Translations under genes and position numbers: made by a program
Shown here: positions 46,650 through 55,094 of the stretch, piece after piece
Numbering within the stretch: position 1 is the first letter of the stretch
Layout: every line of letters begins with the position of its first letter
From: Augochlora pura
Lineage: Eukaryota > Arthropoda > Insecta > Hymenoptera > Halictidae
Assembly (NCBI RefSeq): GCF_028453695.1
Contig: NC_135773.1
Span: forward strand, 6,572,001 to 6,636,000
Length of the DNA stretch: 64,000 nucleotides
Direction of reading: 5' to 3'
Notes under the pieces: generated by a model
What the model was told of the DNA's origin: nothing
Database searches by the model: none
What the model saw: the letters and a program-made list of their open reading frames with translations, nothing else

Positions 46650-47962
46650 GTTCACGGGTCCGGAATGCGGCTACACGGCCCGAACATTGCGCTGGGATCC
46701 GGCTTATGAGATGTTCGACATCCGTGCCAATTTCGAGCGGAGATGCAAGCATCTCGCCGAGGATTTCGGCTCGATCATTCGGCATTTCCAGTATTAACTC
46801 CCGGGCATCGGGGCACACCCCGTTATGCCGGCTTCGCCGAAAACGTTCGAACTTCGTAAAACGCAGCCGAACTGCTCCGATCTATGCGCCGCATACTTCC
46901 GTCGACGGGGAGGTCGCGAGACGTCGCGCGGCGCGGCGAGAACGAAACCTCGCGAGAGGAAAAATAAAAATTCTAAATATTTGTATACGATATCAGATTT
47001 TATTCAACACGCATTTTTTTAAATTATTATGCATTTTGTTGTAAGTTTTTTAAAAATTATTGATTATTAAGGTTTTAGATTTATTTTTTTTATGGTTTTT
47101 TAGATTTTATTATGGTTATTGATTATTATTAGGTAATATAATGTTGTCTGCTATTTTGCTTAATTATTTTTTATTAATTTATTTATTAGTATTATTATTA
47201 TTATTGATAGCAGCAAAAGTAGTAGGAATAGTAATACTATCATCAGTATGCCTTGAAAACTCAATATTATTATTTAATTATTCCTATTTATTACTATTCT
47301 TAAAATCAATTTTGCTTAACACATTACCAAGAGGAAACAAAAATTCCCTTTTTATTCTCTGATAGAAACATTAATTCCCGGTGATAATATTTTCACGATT
47401 CGCCATACATAACCTAACATAATAAGCGTTTGTCCGAACGTGTAGCGAACTTCTTAATATTGTAACAATTCTCTGGCGTTTATATTACGATAACGTTGAT
47501 CGCCGCGTGCAGAAAAGCGAGGGGCGTTTGTTATCCTTCCTGGGAGAAAATTGTAGCGGCCGAGCATAATTGTCGGGTCCGATTTTGAATAATAAAGACA
47601 GCCACGCTGGCCCAGGGTCGCATGAATAATGGACCGTTTATTTATTTATCTAACGGCGAATTAATTAGGGCAATATGCAAAGCCTGTTGTGGTCCGCCGT
47701 GGCGACGCGCAAGCCGTGACGGGCATTAGCGGACAAAGTTTCCGCGATAACGTTATCACTCGCGCCGTCTACGTTTGTCTACGCGCCGCGATTCAATGCG
47801 AGGTTAATCTGCTAAAAGTGTTTTCAGCTTTGCGTTTTCAGCTTTTGACGGAGTCGAAACATCAGCGGAAATTTTATCTTTGAATTTGTTAGGCTATTAG
47901 ATGATTTAGTGATTGATATATAATACTTGATGTTTAGATCTTGAATTTTATCGAATAAAAGA
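46650..47962. other. Non-coding stretch; ambiguous open frames near 46650-46818
   Basis: Between 46650 and 46818 both strands are open in codon-aligned frames (a minus frame from ATG at 46818, and a plus frame that ends TAA near 46797). Either looks mildly protein-like, but there is no recognised motif or clear splice site. From 46970 to 47400 the sequence is AT-rich with a hydrophobic frame that reflects base composition. No gene called. Confidence 0.4.
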
Positions 47963-48222
47963 ACGTTTAGCAAAGTAATATTTTTCTATGTTTAAATAAA
48001 TTATTTTACGCTTAACAAGGCAATATTTCTCTATATTTAAATAAATTATTTTACCAAATAAAAAAACGCTTGACAAAACAATATTTCTCTATATTTAAAT
48101 AAATTATTTCACCAAATAAAAAAACGCTTGACAAGGCAATATTTCTCTATATTTAAATAAATTATTTTACCAAATAAAAAAACGCTCGACAAGGCAATAT
48201 TTCTCTACGTTTAAATAAATTA
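47963..48222 (+). repeat. 57-59-bp AT tandem repeat, five units
   Basis: Units start near 47963, 48008, 48065, 48124 and 48182. The core is CAATATTTCTCTATATTTAA followed by ATAAATTATTTTACC and an A-run. The first unit lacks the CCAAATAAAAAA segment. Later units are nearly identical. Confidence 0.9.
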
Positions 48223-48861
48223 TTAACTGCAGTAGTGTATAAAAATAAATATAGAAGAATATAGGAATAAAATGTAAAGATAAAATGAATAAAAAGAATA
48301 AAAAATGAGAATAAAAGAATAAAAATAATAAAACATAAGACTAAAAAAAGCAAAAATTTAATATAAATTATGAGATAACTAAAAAATTTCCCAAAAATAA
48401 AGGAACAGTAACTGACAGTCCTATTAATAATTAACTAACCTAACTAAAAAAAACTATATAAATGTAAAGGTTATGTCAGAATAGCAAAATTAACAATAAT
48501 ATTTGCGAAAAGAATTTGCGACAGCGTTCGACGGTATTACACAGGAATTGAGGGATTAAAAAGCGTAACGGTGGATGGAAAATCGAGGATAAAAGTCGCG
48601 ATTGAAACGGGGAATCTCGACGAGTCATTAAAGAACACGTTCCCCGCGTTGATCACGGTTTAATTGATGGCGGGGATCGTGAAGAAGCGACAATTGCTCG
48701 GTGGAGGATTCCAAAAAATTTTATCGACAGCTGAATAGCGTATCATTCGGCAACGAGCGAGCATGTCCTCGGCGTTGGTCGATAAACGGGTGAAAGCGAG
48801 CGCGGATATATACCAAGAAGACAATGATAAATTTCATTTTTCCGATCTGCGAGAGCCGCGA
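48223..48861. other. Non-coding stretch
   Basis: A-rich on the plus strand to about 48400, then mixed. No gene recognised. Confidence 0.5.
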
Positions 48862-49500
48862 TTAACCCCTTACCGTGCCTCAACGAGTCCCACTCGCGAT
48901 GGAAATTAATAGCAATAACTTATTAACGCTTTACGTGTTATCTCTTATTGAAATAAACATATTCGATTTAAGTACTGTAAGCTTTGATATTGTTAATTAA
49001 TTTTTAAAATATCAGACACCTTTTGGGATTAATAATATGAATGGAATAAAATTAGAAACTAGGATTTAATATTCAACTACTGTAACCTGTAATATTATTT
49101 TGTAATTTTTTAAATATTAGAGTCCTTCCGCGATTAATAGAACAAATACAATAAAAATAAAAGAAATTAAATAGGTAAAATAAATATTATTTTAATATTA
49201 ATTTTATGAAAGTTGAAATATGTTAAAAAGAATTAATGACTTTATAGTAACAGAAATGTTTATATCTGAATGACCGGTCAACAAAGTATCAACATTACTA
49301 CTATAATAATTACCATAATATTTAATATTTAATATTACTACCATAATTACCGTAATAATAAATACTAACATTATAACCTCGTCGTTAATATCTAAATATT
49401 CGAGTAAATGTAAGCACAGAACGAGCATTAAAATAATGAAAAATAAAGAAAAATATCTAATCGCGATAACTGTGCATATAGTGGTGCGTCAAAGGGTTAA
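48862..49500. mobile_element. TTAA-flanked element, subfamily 2 (639 bp)
   Basis: It begins TTAACCCCTTACCGTGCC and ends GGTGCGTCAAAGGGTTAA, with TTAA at both ends. The left subterminal CGAGTCCCACTCGCGATGG is the inverse counterpart of the right end of the 26189-26522 element. The AT-rich body carries no supported coding frame. The outer boundary pairing is short, so a composite of two remnants is also possible. Confidence 0.55.
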
Positions 49501-50797
49501 ATCGGCAGATCCCGCGGGGTTTGTACGACGTTAAGTAACGGGGCCCGGGAATCGCATAACACCTGCAACGATTTACATTGGTCCGCGATTGAAACATTTA
49601 ATCGAAATTAACAAGCACCGCGGTTCCGCTAATTAGAACGGAATTGTTTACACGCGGTTATAGAAAATTCATTTCGCTCGTCGACGAGAGAAGTTGAACG
49701 GCCGGCGGATAAGCTCCGTATACTTTTTCCATTGTTACATCGGCGACCCATTTTTTCGAAATCGATAGACGACGATTCCGAATTCGGAATGGCACGCCGC
49801 GCCGCGCGCCGCGCGGAAATGTAACCGTGTTACATAATGCGATTAATTGCTGCAAATTGACTTCGCCGGGCTTTTTCGATTAAAGTAAACCCGATTGGGT
49901 GTAAATCCTGGGAAAACCGTTGCACACGATCCGCGGGGCCATTGTGTTGCAGTCGAGCGGGCACGGGAAAGCAGATACCGGGGCTAAAAAGGCAATTCGC
50001 CGGGAAAAAGGCCGGAAAAATAGACGCCCGGCCGAAACTAGACGCGATAGGAGCGTTGTAATCAGTGTTTTCGAGGCTTTTGTCATCGGCCGATAATATT
50101 TTCGCTAGTCGGATTTGTCGGGGATAGTGCTGGCAACGTTTTATCAACAGGTTGGGTTTTCATTGACTTTCTAGTCCAATTTGTAACCTGCGAATCGACT
50201 CTCATATTGAGTGATAATTAATTAAATATCCCTGTCGATTAAGCGATAATTTGTTACGTATTATTTAGGCAAAAGGGTTAGATTTTACTACTGTAAACTC
50301 TAATATTATCATATAATACTCATATAATTTTACTGAAAAATTTTGTAATTTTTAGTATAAATAAAATAAAAATAGAAATTAAAATTTAACATTGACTTAA
50401 TATTAGCTCTAATATTATTATATAATGTCGTAAATATTAGATATCTTCAGCGATTAAAAAATAAAAATTGCAGTTTAACATTGAGCTCAAATATTACATA
50501 ATTTCTTAAATATTATTATCTTCAGCGACTAATGAAATAAATGAAATAAAAATAGAAGCTAAAACTTAGCATAAGCTTCAATATTGCCATATAATTTTCT
50601 AAATATTAGACACCTTTTACAACTAATAAAACAAATAAAATAAAATAGATAAAATTGTTTAATATCATCGCTATAAAGATATAAAAATAGTAGCAAAATT
50701 TATTCACCCTTAAATAACAGAAGCAAAGTGTTAATTACACAAACCACAGAAAACATAGAAACATGAAAAACGGAAAGCCGAGTAAAATTAGATGAGA
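49501..50797. other. Non-coding stretch
   Basis: GC-rich to 50150 with overlapping minus frames lacking motifs. Then AT-rich with recurring CTAATATTATYATATAAT and ATATTAGAYACCTTY words, a degenerate repeat. No gene recognised. Confidence 0.5.
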
Positions 50798-50801
50798 AAT
50801 G
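50798..50801 (+). repeat. Target site duplication AATG, left copy
   Basis: AATG immediately precedes TGTTACG and is repeated directly after CGTAACA (52134-52137). Four bases alone could match by chance; together with the TG...CA ends the case is good. Confidence 0.65.
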
Positions 50802-50902
50802 TGTTACGTACGGAGATTACTCCCGACGTTTTTTCTGCTCCTTCTTGAAGGTTTACGCTAGCTAACGTCGGCCGGGAGCACGGTTCCGCGATCATAATAC
50901 AA

Positions 50903-51100
50903 AAATGTTTAGTCTTCCGACGAACGCCAGCCTAAGGGCTGGGACCACCTGTTTCCGAGTCACTGTACCATCCCCGGTGTAGGCCCCCACAATTCAAACA
51001 TAAGAAATGTTTAGTCTTCTAACGGACGCCAGTTTAAGGGCTGGGACCACATGTCACGGTATCATCCGCGGGATGATCTGGTCACGTAGGCCCAGTCCCC
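50903..51100 (+). repeat. 102-bp direct repeat in the presumed U3 region
   Basis: AAATGTTTAGTCTTC starts at 50903 and 51005. Both copies continue with CGCCAG, TAAGGGCTGGGACCAC, a TCAC/TATCATCC segment and TAGGCCC. The copies differ by substitutions and small indels. Its position upstream of the TATA box is where enhancer duplications lie in retroelement LTRs. Confidence 0.75.
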
Positions 51101-51127
51101 ACCACCAAATATTCTAGTTCAACCGCG

Positions 51128-51137
51128 TATAAAAGGG
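51128..51137 (+). promoter_or_regulatory. TATA box of the LTR-like element
   Basis: TATAAAAGGG is a near-consensus TATA box. Thirty bases downstream lies ATCGGGCAGTTTCAAG (about 51155-51170), a plausible start region. The array at 51507 would then begin about 345 nt into the transcript. Confidence 0.6.
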
Positions 51138-51413
51138 CTAAGATTTCTCTTCTCATCGGGCAGTTTCAAGTCTAACCACGACGCGAGACGTAGCAAGATC
51201 GAGTCAAGTTCTCCTTCGAGCAATAGTTAACCCCCGCCGACTTGGTGCGAAAACCAGGGAGCGTGTCTTAGGACCATCGCGAATCTTACACTACACTTAC
51301 GCACTTGTAACAGACTGAAGTTGTTAGATTATATTAGTTTACTTTCAATTCAGTGTACAAGTCATTTCATTCCATCTCCCAGTTCGAGTCAGTTGTTGGT
51401 AACGATCCCACAA

Positions 51414-51443
51414 AGATACACCTTTGCCGCTCGAGGTGTATCT
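51414..51443 (+). other. 10-bp-stem RNA hairpin upstream of the array
   Basis: AGATACACCT (51414-51423) and AGGTGTATCT (51434-51443) are exact inverse complements around the 10-nt loop TTGCCGCTCG. It lies between the TATA box and the array, so it would be in the transcript. It is a candidate R-region or polyadenylation-type hairpin. Confidence 0.6.
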
Positions 51444-51506
51444 ATTAATATTTCTTTGAAGTTACGAGGCAAAGTAGAGTCAATCCAAAACCCTATTACC
51501 CAATAA

Positions 51507-52060
51507 GTGGCGACCCGGTGATGAAAGAGGCATCGGCCAGTCCACGAAACCAACTTCCTATCTAGTGGCGACCCGGTGTTGAAAGAGGCATCGGCCAGTC
51601 CACGCAATTTCCTCCTAGCGGCGACCCGTTGATGAAAGAGACAACGGCCAGTCCGTGAACCAAACCTATCCCCCAGTGGCGACCCGTTGATGAAAGAGGC
51701 AACGACCAGTCCACGCATTTCCTATCTAAAGTGGCGACCCGGTGATGAAAGAGGCATCGGCCAGTCCACGAAACATTTTACCTTTACACCTTGTGGCGAC
51801 CCGTTGATGAAAGAGGCAACGGCCAGTCCACGCTTACCCTACCTTTACACCTAGCGGCGACCCGTTGATGAAAGAGGCAACGGCCAGTCCGTGAACCATC
51901 CCTACACCTAGTGGCGACCCGTTGATGAAAGAGGCAACGGCCAGTCCACGCAATTTCCTACTAGCGGCGACCCGTTGATGAAAGAGGCAACGGCCAGTCC
52001 GTGAAACCTTATCCTACTAAGTGGCGACCCGGTGATGAAAGAGCCATCGGCCAGTCCACG
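51507..52060 (+). repeat. Array of ten 40-bp hairpin units with G-free spacers
   Basis: Units start at 51507, 51565, 51618, 51676, 51731, 51793, 51854, 51911, 51964 and 52021. Each is exactly 40 bp with no indels, separated by spacers of 18, 13, 18, 15, 22, 21, 17, 13 and 17 bp. In each unit an outer pair (GTGG with CCAC, or GCGG with CCGT) encloses an inner pair (CCGGTG with CATCGG, or CCGTTG with CAACGG) around a loop close to ATGAAAGAGG. GTGG always goes with CCAC (7/7) and GCGG with CCGT (3/3). GGTG goes with CATC (4/4) and GTTG with CAAC (6/6). Only unit 4 has a broken terminal inner pair (CAACGA). A GAC/GTC pairing between the stems is also possible. All nine spacers lack G. Irregular unit spacing (not multiples of three) argues against coding. 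Function unknown; an RNA role such as packaging, dimerisation or leader structure is inference. Confidence 0.85.
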
Positions 52061-52100
52061 CATTCCATACAAAATATCCGCACAAACTCATATAACCTCC

Positions 52101-52119
52101 GGCCACGTGTGCAGTGGCC
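52101..52119 (+). other. Terminal hairpin GGCCAC/GTGGCC
   Basis: GGCCAC (52101-52106) and GTGGCC (52114-52119) are perfect inverse complements around a 7-nt loop, 14 bp before the end of the LTR-like element. Confidence 0.55.
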
Positions 52120-52133
52120 CTCGGCTCGTAACA

Positions 52134-52137
52134 AATG
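52134..52137 (+). repeat. Target site duplication AATG, right copy
   Basis: Matches 50798-50801 and abuts the 3' end of the LTR-like element. Confidence 0.65.
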
Positions 52138-52680
52138 GAATTTCCCATTCGATATTTTTTAAACTTCTGCACAGTAGACAATGGAACCAATTAGTTTAAT
52201 TATGGACGGCACGAAAATTGTACGTATTATACATCCGGGCAGTAACGAAATATTCGGGAGGGGGGCCAACACGTGGCACAAAAATAGAAAAACCGAGGCC
52301 AATCAATGGAGAAATGTTTTCATTAATTTTCTTGTCCCGGTCGCAGCGAAACACATTTGTCAGCCAATTACATGCACACACCGTGACACGGTCCATCAAA
52401 ATTCCTGCTGTCATTTAGACGAACGTAGAAAAATTGAATTTTCTGCTTTTCGACGAATGTAGAAAAATAGAATTCTCTGATTTTCGACGAATTTAAACGA
52501 AATTCTTGCTTTGCCAATTCTTCCCGGTATGCTTACACGATGTATCGAATTTTATTGAAGTTTCAACGCAATGTTTTGGAGACTGTTGCACACTGTACAT
52601 GCAGAAAATTCTACAATGTAATAGTTATATAATTGGCAATATTTAAAACTAGTTACATAATTTATTACAAGTTCAATTAA
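52138..52680. other. Non-coding stretch
   Basis: Contains two copies of CGACGAATGTAGAAAAAT-like sequence (about 52420-52475). No gene recognised. Confidence 0.5.
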
Positions 52681-52802
52681 ATTTATTCTATTATATTAAA
52701 TTTATTTCTATTATATTCTATTATATTAAATTTATTTCTATTATATTCTACTATATTAAATTTATTTCTATTATATTCTATTATATTAAATTTATTTCTA
52801 TT
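52681..52802 (+). repeat. 30-bp AT minisatellite, four units
   Basis: Four 30-bp units of CTATTATATTAAATTTATTT type, almost identical (one C for T in the third). Confidence 0.95.
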
Positions 52803-54401
52803 GTAACTGCGCGATGTAAAAAGGACGCTGTAATAATAGCCTTATAAATCGAAAAAACGGGAATTTGCAAAAGGGAAATAAAGTAACCGAAAGGCCATCG
52901 TTTCCCCATCGATCGTCCCATCATTCGAACAAACAGGCGCCGAACGATCAGGGGTCCGAAAAACCGATTACACGTCGCACATCAGGTGGCCGACGGAGGA
53001 CAGGCGCACAGCGTCTTACGAGTGCATGTCTCGTGTACTTAGCGGTCGTGTGCAGAATATATATTGCATCGATGAACACTGGGGACTATAGAGGATGTCT
53101 CACTTGGGTAACCGGGGTGGAGGGGGCAGGCGGCGGTCCTGCGCGCCGTGCGTCGTGCAAGGCAAGTTGAGGCAATTGTCTGTAAATGATGAATGTCTCC
53201 GAGGCGGGCTAGGAACCGCGGATGCTACATATATACGGGGAGTTACCGGGATCAAATGACAATTACCACCGCAGAACGGCCGTTGGACAATGACGTATGT
53301 ACCCGTCTCTCCGTGCCGGCCGGGAGGGCCACGGAGCCGCGTGTATTCTATCCTAGAACAAAGGATAATGCATGCCCGTCGCGATGCCGACCGGGAATCT
53401 ACGGGATTCGTCAGCCGGCGACGCTTTGGCCTGCACCGCTGCGCGCGGCCTCGTCACCATTTTGTTTCGGATTACGTTCACTGACCAGACCAACTCGTTT
53501 CTTTCTTTTTAAATGGAAATAGCAGAGCTGGGAAGCGACTGATCTGATTGCGATTGATATTTATGATTTAGTTGATTAATTGATGTTTGGTGGGGGTTGA
53601 CGACTGATGGAAATTCTAGTAATCATTTTTAAACACTTTGTTGAGTAGGTATATGCTTTTGAGATAAAATTGGGAGCAAGGGGAATACAATATTAATTAT
53701 ACATCTTTAAATTAATTTAATTTCTTGTTAACTTATTTATAGAAAATGGAATAGAGTTGCTGCCAAGATGGAAATCGCGATTTACCAAATTGGGTATAGT
53801 GTATAATTTATTATATAACTATAAGGAGGGAATATGTGATATAGAATTAGCATATAAATACAATTATATAATGTAGAATACACAATTAATATATAAATAT
53901 ATATAATATAATATAGAACACACAATTTCGATTATATACTATATCTATGTTATAATATTATATTATATTATTATATATACTTTAATATACAATCTACCGT
54001 ATTCTCAAAATAGATAAAATTCGCAGACAAATTCTAAATCGAATTGCAAACGCTCAGGTCTCATTGCAAATATTACTGCAGAGAGTGGAGAAAACAAGTG
54101 ACGAAACCGAATTAAAACCGTCCGGGAATAACGAACGGAAACAGCCGTCGAAAGAAACGATCCGTGGAAAGAGCAATCGCGCCAGGAAAATTTCAGGCCG
54201 AGCGAGAACGCTTACTCCGCGCGGAACCAAATCGAATTGTTGACGCCTCGACCTAATAATCTTGTCGATACTAATTTACCGTGGGGCGGCCGAACGAAGC
54301 ATAATTGCGTCTCGGTTAATCGACATCGATCGCTTTGTTGGCACGCGATGCTGCTTCTCCGTAGTATGCGGCGCAAGCGAAAGAGGAGTGGAGAAGGGGC
54401 T
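52803..54401. other. Non-coding stretch
   Basis: CpG-rich from 52860 to 53520 with frames on the plus strand lacking motifs. A TATA-rich low-complexity block spans about 53805-54000. No gene recognised. Confidence 0.5.
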
Positions 54402-54420
54402 GGGGGGGGGGGGGGGGGGG
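54402..54420. repeat. Poly-G tract (19 bp)
   Basis: Nineteen consecutive G residues. The glycine-rich frames crossing it are artefacts. Confidence 0.95.
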
Positions 54421-54852
54421 AGGACCCCGCCGAGTTACGTGGGCCGGCCCGATTCGATTTAGAATTTGTTTTCAATAATTCATTGGGCTCCGCCGACGAC
54501 AGTGAGCGATGCCGGCCAGCCCGTTGAAGGCGACACACACGCCGCGGAGTTTCGTTCGAAGCCGAGAGTTTAATTCGTCGCCGGGAGGCGGCGCGAGTAT
54601 TAAGTAACGAAATTAATCAGACTTAGGCGAACGTGATTCGANCCGTTTCCAGCCGGCGATGAATATCGAATCGTCGGCCGACGGATGAAAAAAACTTATC
54701 GACGGATCCGCTCGGAGACGTTGAATCGATTACCGGAAATCGGGCACAATTGTTTTCTCGACTTGTAAACAAAGATGGATAATCTCGGATTATTGAGAGG
54801 TGAAGAAATTAAATTCAGGAGATAATGATGTATAAAAGTATTTAACGCTGTG
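54421..54852. other. Non-coding stretch with one ambiguous base
   Basis: An N is present at 54642. No gene or repeat is visible. Confidence 0.5.
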
Positions 54853-55094
54853 ACTAATATAACTAATATAACAACTAATATAACTAATATAACAACTAAT
54901 ACAACAACTAATATAACTAATATAACAACTAATATAACTAATATAACTAACATAACAACTAATAGAGCTAATATAACAACTAATAGAACTAATATAACAA
55001 CTAATATAGCTAATATAACAACTAATATAACTAATATAACAACTAATATAACTAATATAAATAATATGACCAATACAATTAACATAACTAATTA
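54853..55094 (+). repeat. ACTAATATAACTAATATAAC minisatellite
   Basis: About 240 bp of 9- and 15-bp units (ACTAATATA and ACTAATATAACAACT). Unit lengths are multiples of three, so both strands give long open frames of repeated Thr/Asn/Ile or Val/Ile/Leu. These are not genes. Confidence 0.9.

Larger units (their letters stand above)
50802..52133 (+). mobile_element. LTR-like element (solo LTR or TRIM-type) containing a hairpin array
   Basis: The 1332-bp element starts TGTTACG and ends CGTAACA, a 7-bp inverted pair with canonical TG...CA ends. It is flanked on both sides by AATG (50798-50801 and 52134-52137), a 4-bp target duplication typical of Gypsy-type integration. In order it holds a 102-bp direct repeat (50903-51100), a TATA box (51128), a 10-bp-stem hairpin (51414-51443), ten 40-bp hairpin units (51507-52060) and a terminal hairpin (52101-52119). 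The TATA box gives transcription on the plus strand. No gag or pol frame is present and the two ends are not direct repeats of each other, so a solo LTR fits best. The first array unit begins TGG like a tRNA primer-binding site, so an alternative is a short LTR followed by a repeated leader. The AATG duplication favours the full-length reading. Confidence 0.7.

Noticed and set aside
46591..46818. Protein-like open frames on both strands next to a GA tract
   Set aside because: Both strands are open in codon-aligned frames, so one may mirror the other. I found no motif, splice signals or codon bias strong enough to choose or to call an exon.
51389..51718. 109-codon minus-strand frame across the hairpin array
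   Set aside because: Unit spacing varies by amounts that are not multiples of three, so the frame shifts between units. It is a shadow of the repeat.
51507..52060. CRISPR-like array (regular repeats with variable spacers)
   Set aside because: The 40-bp repeats with 13-22-bp spacers look similar at first, but the spacers are short, G-free and related to each other, the setting is a eukaryotic retroelement, and there are no cas genes.
51507..52060. Hammerhead ribozyme or C/D box snoRNA in each unit
   Set aside because: UGAUGA and, in some units, GAAA occur. But the essential C before UGAUGA is G or U, the UGAUGA lies partly in the hairpin loop, GAAA is not conserved, and there is no pairing for stem II. 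No CUGA D box is present for a snoRNA.
54642..54642. Ambiguous base N
   Set aside because: A single assembly ambiguity, not a biological signal.
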